A stretch of DNA of 48,502 nucleotides from an uncultured Brevibacillus sp. (GTDB lineage: Bacteria > Bacillota > Bacilli > Brevibacillales > Brevibacillaceae): positions 1 to 48,502 of the forward strand of contig CAMIVR010000020.1 of the NCBI GenBank assembly GCA_946402065.1, given 5' to 3'. Below, in pieces: positions 33,571-42,658 of this stretch. Below the pieces are notes generated by a model that was given only the letters and a program-made list of their open reading frames with translations, was not told the origin of the DNA and searched no databases. How positions within the stretch are numbered: position 1 is the first letter of the stretch; each line of letters opens with the position of its first letter. The position numbers and the translations under genes are program-made.

Positions 33571-34545
33571 CTACTGCTTGACAGGGTCGGGAATGAGCAG
33601 CACTTTTCCCGGTTTCAGCGGCTCACTCCGGTTTAATCCGTTGTAGTTTGCGATCCGGTTGACGGCAAAATTGTTTCCATAGTATTGGCGGGACAATTTG
33701 AACAGCGTGTCGCCGGGCTTGGTCAGATGCTTGACCACATTCGTCTCGCTTTTTGCCTGTGGCTTTGGCTGGGTGTCATCCGGGCTTTTGGCGGCATCAT
33801 CTTGAACAGCAGCCACCGTCGCCTGGTTGGAGCCGCTCTGTGTGGCACCAGCTGACGCAGAGGAATTTCCGTGTTCACTCGCTTGCAGTACGTCCGGGGA
33901 CGGCTCATTTTGAGTGCCAGGAGGTGACTGCCCGGCAGCATTCGCTTCGTGCTCGGCAACGGGCTGATTCCGCTTGATTACCATCTCGAAGCTGAGCGTA
34001 TACAGCGGGGCGACTGTTTCGCCGCCTGTCATTTCCTGGACGAGGCTTTTCTGGTCCACGTTTTTTCCGACCGAACCGATTTTTTGCATGGAAAAATAGG
34101 CAGACTGTTCGACAGCTTGAATAAAGCTGACAGCCTCTTCAATCGTGCTGAAACTGCCGTTGATTTTCAACTGATCCGGTTCTTTGAATTCCATGGAGTT
34201 GAGCACGCTGCCCTTTGGCAGCACTTCAGCCAACCGGTCGAACAAAAAATCTGCGTCGACAGATGCTGCCTGAATCATTTTCGGCAAATCCAGATACCTT
34301 GTCAGATCCGGTTGATTGCTGTCTTTTTGCCTGGCTTGGGCGAGATTTTTCTGCAATGCGGTTTTTTGCTGTAAAATCGCCTGCAATTGGCTTTGCAGCG
34401 CTTCGTGTTTTTCCTGTGCGCTTCGATAGTCGAAATAGAGATAGTAGCTTCCCGCAAGCAGCACCCCAAGGCCGATTGCGAGAATGACAGGAGCCTGCCT
34501 GAGCTTGCGCTTAGACTTTGGCAGCAGATTAATATTGATCGTCAT
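33571..34545 (-). CDS. pilN: PilN fused to a C-terminal LysM domain
   Basis: 324 residues. The N-terminus has ININLLPKSKRK (3-14), the PilN motif that docks on PilM, then a membrane segment (18-38), a coiled coil (42-75) and the ferredoxin-like PilN domain (about 85-190, with INGSFSTIEEAVSFIQAVE). A low-complexity Pro/Ser/Gln/Asp-rich linker (192-270) leads to a LysM domain (271-318, KPGDTLFKLSRQYYG, ending LKPGKVLLIP). LysM binds peptidoglycan glycan strands and would lie outside the membrane. Ordinary PilN ends near residue 190. The start overlaps the pilM stop by four bases (ATGA). Confidence 0.88.
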   Translation of the reverse strand: MTININLLPKSKRKLRQAPVILAIGLGVLLAGSYYLYFDYRSAQEKHEALQSQLQAILQQKTALQKNLAQARQKDSNQPDLTRYLDLPKMIQAASVDADFLFDRLAEVLPKGSVLNSMEFKEPDQLKINGSFSTIEEAVSFIQAVEQSAYFSMQKIGSVGKNVDQKSLVQEMTGGETVAPLYTLSFEMVIKRNQPVAEHEANAAGQSPPGTQNEPSPDVLQASEHGNSSASAGATQSGSNQATVAAVQDDAAKSPDDTQPKPQAKSETNVVKHLTKPGDTLFKLSRQYYGNNFAVNRIANYNGLNRSEPLKPGKVLLIPDPVKQ

Positions 34546-35612
34546 GCTCGCCCCACATCCTTTATGCCCAGCCCAACCGCCACTTCGCAGGCAGCCGGTA
34601 AAAACGGCTCGCTCGCGTGGGACATGTGCCGATACTCCGGAGTGAAAACCGGAACGGAAAGGCGGTCGCGGATAATCTCTGCCAGCTTTGCCATATCTCC
34701 GAATTCGCCCGTTAAAAAGACTCGTTCCACTTTGTTCCTGCCTTCGTTCAACGTGTACTGGTAAAAATTCATGATTCTCGTTACTTCCGCCAACAAATCG
34801 CCGAGGTAGCCGTTTACTTGTCCATGCTGTTCCATATGGCTGATGGCTTGCTTGGCCAGCTCAAGCGACTCCATCGGCTGATGCTCGTTGTAGAACGGGA
34901 CGGGCATGGAAAATGAACGAACAAACTCGGGAAATCCCGCTGTAAAGATGGCGACATCAACACCTGCCAAGTTTATTTGCACAAGCAATACCCCGGCCTC
35001 GCCGAGCAGTGGCCATTCACTGGCCAGCGCCCGGTAGACGGCGAGCGGTTCGATGTCGACTGCAATCGGCTTCAAGCCTGCTCTGCGGGCTGTGTCCACG
35101 TAGCTTCGGACGGTCGAGCCTGACGCAGCGACGACAAGCAGGTGAAGCATGTTCCCCGCTCCGTCTGCCGCTCGCTCGTCCGCTGCAGCCAATGACTGTT
35201 CAGACGGGATGGACAGCTCGGCAGGCAGCTTCACGTAGTCAAATACCGGGTCGGTAAACGGCAGATGAAGCGAATTTTCAATTTCGATATCAACCAATGC
35301 CCTGATCTCTTTGTCAGGCACTAGGGGAATGTGCAGTTTACGGATGACGACGGTGGACAGCGGAATGGACAGGACGACCTCCCGCCCTTTGCAGCGCCAT
35401 TCATTCACCTTTTTTTCCAGTTCGAAGGAAACCCGCTCCTGGTCGCGCACACGGCTGTTTTCAATACTTCCGTACGGAATCGGCATCAGTTCGTGTCTGC
35501 GGACAACAATCGAATCCTTGCCGCGGACCTCGACCATCCGCATGGCGTAGGGCAGAATCTGCAAGCCGAGCAGCCACTTTCCGTTTTTTCCTGCTAATAG
35601 ACGCTTCCACAT
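34542..35612 (-). CDS. pilM: PilM-type actin-like pilus assembly protein
   Basis: 356 residues of the PilM/FtsA-like fold; IPLSTVVIRKLHIP and VDIEIENSLHLPF are family blocks. It forms the cytoplasmic ring bound by the PilN tail. The first nucleotide-binding segment, usually G[IL][DE]IG, reads GLQIL here, so ATP binding may be weakened or lost. The ATG at 35612 follows GAGGTGA; longer upstream frames overlap pilD. It begins 10 bases after pilD and overlaps pilN. Confidence 0.85.
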   Translation of the reverse strand: MWKRLLAGKNGKWLLGLQILPYAMRMVEVRGKDSIVVRRHELMPIPYGSIENSRVRDQERVSFELEKKVNEWRCKGREVVLSIPLSTVVIRKLHIPLVPDKEIRALVDIEIENSLHLPFTDPVFDYVKLPAELSIPSEQSLAAADERAADGAGNMLHLLVVAASGSTVRSYVDTARRAGLKPIAVDIEPLAVYRALASEWPLLGEAGVLLVQINLAGVDVAIFTAGFPEFVRSFSMPVPFYNEHQPMESLELAKQAISHMEQHGQVNGYLGDLLAEVTRIMNFYQYTLNEGRNKVERVFLTGEFGDMAKLAEIIRDRLSVPVFTPEYRHMSHASEPFLPAACEVAVGLGIKDVGRA

Positions 35613-35622
35613 TCTGTTCACC

Positions 35623-36396
35623 TCATGCATATCCAAGTAGAGCTGCATATCCTTCCATGATTTGCTGTCCGGCGAAAAACGCAATCAGCGCTCCGGCACA
35701 CAGCGACGGGCCAAAAGGAACCGTCCCCCGCCACTTTACTTTGCCTGCGCCCATCAAGACGAGCGCCATGACCAATCCGATCAGCGATGCGAGAAACAGG
35801 CTGATGAAAAGGTATTTCCACCCGATCACAAAGCCGAGCATGCCAAGCAATTTCACATCTCCCATGCCCATCGCTCCCGGCTTGGCCACGGCGATGGCCA
35901 GGAGCAGGAGAAACCCGGCAACGCCGCCGATCACATAGCTGTACCACGGCTCCTCGCCCGAGATGAAACGCAGTGCGAGAATGATCGGCAAAAAGAACAG
36001 CAGCACGGCGTTGGGGATGCGGGTGTAGACGATATCGCTGACTGTGACGATCATGCACATGGAGACGAGCGCGAGGGCCAGCAGCAGTTCTGCTGTACGG
36101 TCGTGAAAGACGCTGTAGGACAGCAGGAAAAGCACTCCTGTGGCCAGTTCAGCCAGCGGATAATACAACGGTATCGGTTCGCCGCAGGCCGCGCATTTTC
36201 CTTTGCGCACCAGATAGCCTGCAAGCGGCACGAGATCGAGCTTGCTCAGCCGGTAATCGCACTTGGGGCAGCGGGATGGCGGAGTGACGATGGACATCTT
36301 GTTCGGGATGCGGAGCGCGACGACGTTGAAGAACGAGCCGAAGACGAGTCCGGTGATGAACGTGAACGGGTAGAGAAACATGTCTATAGGAGTCAT
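35623..36396 (-). CDS. pilD: prepilin peptidase (PilD/ComC)
   Basis: 257 residues, about eight membrane segments. A cytoplasmic zinc-type loop has CPKC and CAAC; the catalytic aspartates lie in TVSDIVYTRIPN and GMGDVKLLG. It removes the leader of PilA and of the minor pilins and methylates the new N-terminus. ATG follows GGAGG. In Bacillus the single peptidase ComC lies beside spoIIB; this gene is its positional counterpart, embedded in a pilus operon. Confidence 0.95.
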   Translation of the reverse strand: MTPIDMFLYPFTFITGLVFGSFFNVVALRIPNKMSIVTPPSRCPKCDYRLSKLDLVPLAGYLVRKGKCAACGEPIPLYYPLAELATGVLFLLSYSVFHDRTAELLLALALVSMCMIVTVSDIVYTRIPNAVLLFFLPIILALRFISGEEPWYSYVIGGVAGFLLLLAIAVAKPGAMGMGDVKLLGMLGFVIGWKYLFISLFLASLIGLVMALVLMGAGKVKWRGTVPFGPSLCAGALIAFFAGQQIMEGYAALLGYA

Positions 36397-36520
36397 GGGG
36401 CCTCCGTTGCTTCTGATTAATCAAAATCATTGAAATGAAACGATTGGTGATCGCTCGGGCTTTTTCGCTATGGCCTCTGAGGCTGGCGAATGTCTTTCGT
36501 GTTGCTTGTACGAAAAGGTT

Positions 36521-36545
36521 GACACGACACCACTGGTGCCGTGTC
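36521..36545 (-). terminator. hairpin after the major pilin gene
   Basis: GACACG-CACCA and TGGTG-CGTGTC pair over 12 positions with one mismatch. The T-run on the minus strand is short and displaced (AACCTTTT), so it is more likely to attenuate transcription or to protect the pilin mRNA 3' end than to terminate fully. The rest of the 165-base gap to pilD holds nothing recognisable. Confidence 0.45.
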
Positions 36546-36561
36546 GATGAAAACAAATTTA

Positions 36562-37113
36562 TTACTGCGGTTTAGCTTTTCCAGAAACGATATCTTCGTA
36601 TTTCATGTTTTCAAAGTAGTTCGTTCCAGAATTTCCCTTTTGACGCAAATTTACCCAGTAGTCGAAGTTATGTTTATCGTCTTCCAAAACATACACAACT
36701 GTATCTGCTGTATCATAGTACTTCCCGGATTCTTCCGGATTCGTAATTCCCTCTTTTGGAAAATATCCGTCGTTAATCAAATCTTCAAGCTTAATTTTCA
36801 TATAACTATTCGCCTTTAGCTCTTTATCATTCTCAATACTTCCATTAGTTTCATTTATCCTCTTCATTTGAATAGCACCATCAGTTCCTGGCTTATACCC
36901 TTTAATTGCTACCATCTGACGGGCTGCCTCAACGATTTGGGTCGCATTGGCACGGTGCGCTTCCTTTTTTGTATTTCCCAAGATTCCCGAGATCGACGGC
37001 ACCGCGATTGCGGCGATAATTCCCAACACGACGATCACGGCGAGGAGTTCGATCAGCGTCAAGCCTTTCTCCTCTTTTGCCAACCAGCGGAATCTCTCTA
37101 CCCATTTCTTCAT
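36562..37113 (-). CDS. pilA: type IV major pilin
   Basis: 183 residues including a 17-residue positively charged leader ending KEEKG. Cleavage before LTLIELLAVIVVLGIIAAIA gives the usual pilin with Glu at position 5 and a hydrophobic assembly helix. The globular domain (about 60-183) is lysine- and asparagine-rich. No Cys pair is present. ATG at 37113 is chosen because AAAGGAT lies 7 bases before. The coding sequence for roughly the last 110 residues is clearly AT-richer than the flanking pilus genes, suggesting a recently exchanged or diversifying segment. ComGC-type pseudopilin is the alternative, but the full pilus operon argues for a pilus subunit. Confidence 0.9.
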   Translation of the reverse strand: MKKWVERFRWLAKEEKGLTLIELLAVIVVLGIIAAIAVPSISGILGNTKKEAHRANATQIVEAARQMVAIKGYKPGTDGAIQMKRINETNGSIENDKELKANSYMKIKLEDLINDGYFPKEGITNPEESGKYYDTADTVVYVLEDDKHNFDYWVNLRQKGNSGTNYFENMKYEDIVSGKAKPQ

Positions 37114-37144
37114 TTTCCTCATCCTTTCCTCTTCAACCACTCAT

Positions 37145-38353
37145 TTAATGGATTGTTTCATATATTTTAAACATTGGTAACATAATGGCGGCGATGATCG
37201 TGCCTACGATGGCGGAGACGGCCAGGAGCATGATCGGTTCGATTAACGATTTCAGTTTATCCACGGTGTTTTGCACATCTGCCTCGTAAAAGTCGGCGAT
37301 TTTGCCGAGCATTTGGTCCAGGGCACCGGTCTCTTCGCCGATAGCGATCATCTGTGTCACCAATGGCGGGAATACCCATGACATACGCAGGGGGTCGGAC
37401 AGGCGTTGGCCCGAGCTCAAGCTCTCGCGTGCGTTGCGTATGACTGCGGCGATGACTTCGTTGCCGATGACTTTCTCGACGACGGTCAATGCTTGCAGCA
37501 CAGGAACGGAGCTGTTGAACAGCGAACCGAGCGTACGCGTGAAGCGGGCGATGGCTGCTTTGCGGAACAGCACGCCGAAAATGGGCAAGCGCAGCTTGAG
37601 GTAATCGATGGCGTAATTGCCTTTGGCGGAGCGGGCAAACAGCTTGTAAGCAAGCACGAGCACAACGATGCCGCCGAGCCAGTAAAACCATTGCTTCACC
37701 AAGCTGTTGCTCATCCCCATCACCGCTTTGGTCAAGGCAGGAATCTCCGTCCCTGCCGCCGTCAGCATGCCGGCAAATTGCGGCACGACCTGGATCAGCA
37801 AATACGTAATCGAGAGCAGCGCCATGATTCCGACGACGATCGGGTACGTCATCGCTGACTTGACTTTTTCTATCGTGAAGTAATCCTTTTCGAACTGGAT
37901 GGCCAGTCGCTCAAGGACGTCGTCGAGATTACCGGCTGTCTCCCCTGCCCTGACCATGTTCGTAAAGATCGGCGGGAAGATTTTTGGATAGTCGGCGACG
38001 GCATGGGACAGCGATGTGCCTTTGCGCAGCTTATCCGCAACGTCTACAAGCGTCCGGCGCAGGACCTTGCTCTCGACCTGGCTGCTGAGGATGTGCGTCG
38101 CATCGACGATTGAGACGCCTGCGCGGATGAGCGTAGCGAACTGGCGGCAGAAAATGACGAAATCCTCCGTCTTGACGGCTTTGCCGATCCGTATCTCCAT
38201 TTGCAGAATCGACTTCGGCTTTTCTTCAATCGCCCGCACGATCAGCCCGCGCTTCTTCAACTCGTGAATCGCAGCCCCTTTTGTCGAGGCGGCGACCACG
38301 CCTTTCAGTCGCTTGCCCCGTTCGTCCAACGCCCGATAGTTGAATTCAGCCAT
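37145..38353 (-). CDS. pilC: PilC, inner-membrane platform protein
   Basis: 402 residues with two repeated GspF domains (about 70-190 and 270-390), each followed by membrane segments; FCRQFATLIRAGVSIVDA and FTRTLGSLFNSSVPVLQAL are the paired family motifs. It transmits rotation from PilB and PilT to the growing pilus. ATG at 38353 follows GAGGAG, 4 bases after pilT. Confidence 0.95.
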   Translation of the reverse strand: MAEFNYRALDERGKRLKGVVAASTKGAAIHELKKRGLIVRAIEEKPKSILQMEIRIGKAVKTEDFVIFCRQFATLIRAGVSIVDATHILSSQVESKVLRRTLVDVADKLRKGTSLSHAVADYPKIFPPIFTNMVRAGETAGNLDDVLERLAIQFEKDYFTIEKVKSAMTYPIVVGIMALLSITYLLIQVVPQFAGMLTAAGTEIPALTKAVMGMSNSLVKQWFYWLGGIVVLVLAYKLFARSAKGNYAIDYLKLRLPIFGVLFRKAAIARFTRTLGSLFNSSVPVLQALTVVEKVIGNEVIAAVIRNARESLSSGQRLSDPLRMSWVFPPLVTQMIAIGEETGALDQMLGKIADFYEADVQNTVDKLKSLIEPIMLLAVSAIVGTIIAAIMLPMFKIYETIH

Positions 38354-38357
38354 GCCG

Positions 38358-39404
38358 TCACTCCTCGTCCGGCAGGTAGAATTTTGCCTTGTCGCTCGCA
38401 ATTAACCCTTCCTGCATCAGCTCTTTGATCGACATTTCCAATGTGTGCATCCCCTGCGCCTTCCCGGTCTGCATCATACTGCGGATCTGGTGGACCTTTT
38501 CCTGCCGGATCAAATTGGCGATGGCTGGCGTATTGACGAGAATTTCCGTCGCCGCCACCCTGCCCTTGCCCTCCGCTTTCGGGAACAGCCGCTGCGCGAC
38601 GACGCCGAGCAGGACGGAAGCGAGCTGAATGCGGATTTGCGGCTGCTGATGGGCCGGAAACACGTCGATGATCCGATCAATCGTCTGGCTTGCATCAGAC
38701 GTATGCAGGGTGCCGAGGACGAGGTGTCCCGTCTCCGCCGCCGTAATCGCTGTGTGAATCGTCTCCAGGTCGCGCATCTCCCCGACGAGAATGACATCCG
38801 GGTCCTGGCGCAGGGCAGCCCGCAAGCCATTGGCGAAGTTGTGCGTGTCAAAGCCGACTTCCCGCTGATTGATGATCGAGCGGCCGTGCCGATGCAAGTA
38901 TTCGATCGGGTCTTCGAGCGTGATGATATGCCGTGACATCTGTTGGTTGATGTAATCGATCAGCGCCGCCAGCGTCGTCGACTTGCCGCTTCCCGTCGGC
39001 CCCGTGACCAAAAGCAGTCCCTGCGGCTTGTAGGCAAACTTGTACAGGCTCTCCGGCATGTTCAGCTGCTGCAGGGATGGGACGGAGGTGGGGATGACGC
39101 GGGCGACCAGCCCGATGCAGGAGCGCTGCATGTAGGCGTTGACGCGAAAGCGGCTGACGCCGGGAATGCCGTAGGAAAAATCCAGCTCTCCCCTGCCGAC
39201 AAAGTGGTCGTACTGCTCCCGTTTGATCAATGTTCGAGCCATCTGCTCAGTCGCCTCAGGCGTCAAAAGCTGCTGTCCGTATCGCTTCAGCTCGCCGTCG
39301 ACGCGAAAAATCGGCGGTGCTCCAACGGTAATATGCAAGTCCGAAGCGTGCGAGGTGAATGCCAGCTTCAGGAGATGATGAATATCAAACGGTTGCTCCT
39401 CCAT
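38358..39404 (-). CDS. pilT: PilT, pilus retraction ATPase
   Basis: 348 residues. Walker A GPTGSGKST (135-143), the Asp box LEDPIEY, Walker B VILVGEMRD, the His box GTLHT, and AIANLIRQEKVHQI (294-307), the C-terminal element typical of retraction motors. It depolymerises pili and powers twitching, uptake or surface pulling. ATG follows GGGAGG. Its presence separates this locus from com-type pseudopilus operons, which lack a retraction motor. Confidence 0.97.
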   Translation of the reverse strand: MEEQPFDIHHLLKLAFTSHASDLHITVGAPPIFRVDGELKRYGQQLLTPEATEQMARTLIKREQYDHFVGRGELDFSYGIPGVSRFRVNAYMQRSCIGLVARVIPTSVPSLQQLNMPESLYKFAYKPQGLLLVTGPTGSGKSTTLAALIDYINQQMSRHIITLEDPIEYLHRHGRSIINQREVGFDTHNFANGLRAALRQDPDVILVGEMRDLETIHTAITAAETGHLVLGTLHTSDASQTIDRIIDVFPAHQQPQIRIQLASVLLGVVAQRLFPKAEGKGRVAATEILVNTPAIANLIRQEKVHQIRSMMQTGKAQGMHTLEMSIKELMQEGLIASDKAKFYLPDEE

Positions 39405-39415
39405 AACGTTCCTCC

Positions 39416-41074
39416 CTAATCGTTGACTGCAACACGCAGCACTTCATCAATCGTCGTCTGGCCTTGCAGCACCTTTAACAGTCCATCGTCGATCAATAAA
39501 ATCATGCCGTTTTTCACAGCGTGCAGGCGGTATTCCTTGGTTGGACGGTTCTCCAGAATCATCCTGCGCAGGCCGTCGTCGACGAGCAGCACCTCGTGTA
39601 TGGCCAGCCGCCCGCGGTATCCCGTCATGTTGCAACTGCCGCAGCCCGAACCCTTGTACAGCTTTGACCACTTCAGTCCGCGCCGATCCAGCAGCGAGCG
39701 TTCGTGCTCGGTCGGTTCCACCTCGCGCTTGCAGTCTGTGCAGACGCGACGCACGAGACGCTGCGAGACGACACCCGTGATCGAGGACGCGATCAGAAAC
39801 GGATGGATGCCCATGTCGACCAGTCGTGTGATCGTGCTGACGGAATCGTTGGTGTGCAGGGTACTGAGCACGAGATGGCCTGTCAGGGAGGCGCGGACGG
39901 CGATCTCTGCCGTCTCCGTGTCGCGAATCTCGCCGACCATGACGATGTTCGGGTCCTGGCGCAAAATGGAACGCAGCCCAGTGGCAAACGTCAGCCCGGC
40001 AGCCGGATTCACCTGTACCTGATTGATCCCGTCGAGCTGGTATTCCACCGGGTCCTCGACCGTAATGATGTTGACATCCTCGCTGTTCAAATGATTGAGC
40101 CCGGCATACAGCGTAGACGATTTGCCGCTTCCCGTCGGCCCGGTAATAATCACGAGCCCGGTCGGATTCTCCAGCATTTTGCGAAAGAGCGGCAAATTCC
40201 GTTTATTAAAACCGATCCGATCAATTTCATGGATCACCGTCGACAGATCGAGAATCCGCATGACCACTTTTTCCCCGTACAGGGTCGGTAGCGTCGCCAG
40301 GCGTATGTCGATCTCTTTCAGATTCAGCTCCAGCTTGAACCGCCCGTCCTGCGGGATGCGCCGTTCCGCGATGTTCAGGTTGGCCATGATCTTCAGCCGC
40401 GCCGTGACGATGTTGATCATGTGCTTGGGCAGCATTCGCTCCGTTCGCAAGATGCCGTCGACGCGAAAGCGCACGCGCAAGCTGTCTGCCTGGGGGTCAA
40501 AGTGAATGTCGCTCGCCCGTGTTTGCACTGCTTGCAAAATCAACTGGTTAACCAGCCTGACGATCGGCGAGTCTTTATCCGCAAGCTGCGTCTCGATCGT
40601 CGCCTGATCATCGGGCAAATCCTCCATCAGCTCGTCGACAGATTCCTGCAGACTGTAGTAGCGGATAATCGCCCGCTGGATTTCATCGCGAGCAGCGATT
40701 GCCTGCTCGATCTGGAACCCTGTGGACATCCGCAGATCGTCAATGGCAAAGTAATCGAGCGGGTCAGCCATCGCCACCATCAGCTTGTTCCCGTCTTTTT
40801 TCAACGGAATCACCTGATAGCGTTTGGCCATGGATTCAGTGATGATCGTCGTCAGCGATTGATCAAACTTGAATTTGAACAAGCTGACATGGGGGATGCC
40901 CAATTGAAATTCCAGCACTTCGATGAGCTGGTTTTCGGAAATATACCCTTGCTGCAACAGCACGTCTCCCAGCTTTTGCTTGCTGATCTTTTGTTCTTGC
41001 AGGGCTTTGTGCAGCTGTTCATCTGTGATGATTCCACTTTCAACGAGCAAGTCGCCTAGCCGCTTTCGATTCAT
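39416..41074 (-). CDS. pilB: PilB, pilus assembly ATPase
   Basis: 552 residues. N-terminal MshEN/T2SSE-N domain (1-145) with RKRLGDLLVESGIIT, a motif type able to bind cyclic di-GMP in relatives. The ATPase core has Walker A GPTGSGKSS (312-320), Walker B IVMVGEIRD (377-385) and a zinc site of four Cys (445, 448, 478, 481). It drives pilus extension. ATG follows AAGGAGG. It is followed by pilT and pilC. Confidence 0.97.
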   Translation of the reverse strand: MNRKRLGDLLVESGIITDEQLHKALQEQKISKQKLGDVLLQQGYISENQLIEVLEFQLGIPHVSLFKFKFDQSLTTIITESMAKRYQVIPLKKDGNKLMVAMADPLDYFAIDDLRMSTGFQIEQAIAARDEIQRAIIRYYSLQESVDELMEDLPDDQATIETQLADKDSPIVRLVNQLILQAVQTRASDIHFDPQADSLRVRFRVDGILRTERMLPKHMINIVTARLKIMANLNIAERRIPQDGRFKLELNLKEIDIRLATLPTLYGEKVVMRILDLSTVIHEIDRIGFNKRNLPLFRKMLENPTGLVIITGPTGSGKSSTLYAGLNHLNSEDVNIITVEDPVEYQLDGINQVQVNPAAGLTFATGLRSILRQDPNIVMVGEIRDTETAEIAVRASLTGHLVLSTLHTNDSVSTITRLVDMGIHPFLIASSITGVVSQRLVRRVCTDCKREVEPTEHERSLLDRRGLKWSKLYKGSGCGSCNMTGYRGRLAIHEVLLVDDGLRRMILENRPTKEYRLHAVKNGMILLIDDGLLKVLQGQTTIDEVLRVAVND

Positions 41075-41095
41075 GTTGTCCTCCTTATGCCCGGA

Positions 41096-42658
41096 TCATT
41101 GCGTTCCAGACGCAGCATTTGGGTCCGTCATGAAGTCTGCAGGCGGCTGTGCGCTGTTTCGTTGAGCCGTTTGTGCTGCAGACGCCACATTCGGATCGTC
41201 GACAAAAATGTTGTCCAGCGTCTCCGTGATATCTGCCGGCTTGCCCCGACCGTTTCCGGCCAGTCCGGCATTTCTGTTCTGCAATTGTTCCGGCGTTCCG
41301 ATCACCACCTGTTTGGGAATCGGCCGGTAGTAATCCGAGGAAATACGCTGCTCTTCCCCAGTCAGCCCGCCCGCTTTGGCTTCGGTGATGCGAACGACTG
41401 TAGCCAGAATGCCTTCCGTACCGTGTTGGGTTTCTTTTTGCTCGTAGCTCGGGAGTTTCCGGTTGATGGTGACAACAGTCTCTGGCTTGAAGGTTTCCAC
41501 TTTCTCGACTTTGATAAGGCTTTGCTGCTTGTCTTCAGCGCTTCCGTACAAGCGAATGACCAGCTGGTTGTTGTCGACGCGAGCTTCGATGTAGACAGGA
41601 TGGCGAAAGTGATTTGCGACTTGCAAGTCGAGCTTGCCATCCCAAACGGCTGCATCCAGCCCGGGAGAAGTATACGGCTGTGGCTGCAAATGGGGGTGTC
41701 GTTCGCGAATCTCGAGGTTTGCCCGCAGAGCCGCCAGGTACAATGCAGAGGCGGATTGGCCGATTCCGAATTGAATTCCGCCTGCTTCGTACAGTGGATG
41801 GATATCCGGCAAGGTTATGTACGTTTCTCCTGTTAAAAAGGGGCCGGCTTCCCGGGTGAACGAAAAGATTTGATCGCGATCAATCAGTTTGCCGTTAAGC
41901 CGGGCAGCGACAGCGGCAATATTTTTTCGGGCGGTAGAAAATCCGTCGGGCAATGGACTGCTTGCTTCCGCCAGCACAGTCGTAATGTCTTCCAGTGCTT
42001 CGCTTGTTACCTGCGGATTCGTCTCCCGCACCGCCAAGGCGACATGCCGCTCCGGCTGTAGTGAGCCAAGCGCCAATTCAATCCGCTTGAGCGATTCCTC
42101 TACGGACAGATTGCGTCCGGTTTGATGCGGAGTGAACTCAACCTTGCCGTCTTTGACGACGAGCTGCGCATTGGATGGCTGCCGGTCCAGTTCCGCTTTG
42201 ATCTGGTCGAGCAGCGCAACGGCTGCCTTTTGCTGCCAATGAACCTGCAAGCTGACATTGGCCTCGCTCGCTTCTCCCCGCCACTCATTCAACCAGCTGC
42301 GCCAGCCTTGCTTCTGCCGGGATTGGGTGACGAGGGCACTGTATGTCGCTTCCAGATCATAGGTCAATCCCAGTTGCTCGGGAGTCAACGTCCATGACTT
42401 TTCCCCGTATTGCAGTTGCAACGATCTGTCTTTGGCCGCTTTCACGAGTAGTTCCACTCGCGGTTTGACCTGTGCATACTCAAGTCCGCCAAGCGAGAGA
42501 CCGGCCAGGCGGATATCCGCCGGCAGTCGCTTCGGGGCAAATACAGCTTCCAGCGGGGTGACCAGCAAACCCGTCACACCTACCGAAAGCATGACGACGA
42601 TGATGTAGATGATTGGCAGTAACGATTTTTCCGTTATGCCTGGACGATCTTGTTTCAA
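41096..42658 (-). CDS. VanW-family protein with peptidoglycan-binding-like domain
   Basis: 520 residues: one N-terminal membrane segment (about 15-35), a YoaR-type putative peptidoglycan-binding domain (about 60-215) and a VanW domain (about 240-375) with IFSFTREAGPF and EIRERHPH. The usual GGVCQVSTTLY motif is here FGIGQSASALY, so the conserved Cys is Gly300. The tail after 430 is Asn/Ala/Thr-rich. The TTG start at 42658 follows AGGTGA and overlaps an upstream TGA (TTGA). Position in the pilus operon, 21 bases before pilB, suggests a role in passing pili through the wall. The biochemical function of VanW is unknown. Confidence 0.82.
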   Translation of the reverse strand: MKQDRPGITEKSLLPIIYIIVVMLSVGVTGLLVTPLEAVFAPKRLPADIRLAGLSLGGLEYAQVKPRVELLVKAAKDRSLQLQYGEKSWTLTPEQLGLTYDLEATYSALVTQSRQKQGWRSWLNEWRGEASEANVSLQVHWQQKAAVALLDQIKAELDRQPSNAQLVVKDGKVEFTPHQTGRNLSVEESLKRIELALGSLQPERHVALAVRETNPQVTSEALEDITTVLAEASSPLPDGFSTARKNIAAVAARLNGKLIDRDQIFSFTREAGPFLTGETYITLPDIHPLYEAGGIQFGIGQSASALYLAALRANLEIRERHPHLQPQPYTSPGLDAAVWDGKLDLQVANHFRHPVYIEARVDNNQLVIRLYGSAEDKQQSLIKVEKVETFKPETVVTINRKLPSYEQKETQHGTEGILATVVRITEAKAGGLTGEEQRISSDYYRPIPKQVVIGTPEQLQNRNAGLAGNGRGKPADITETLDNIFVDDPNVASAAQTAQRNSAQPPADFMTDPNAASGTQ

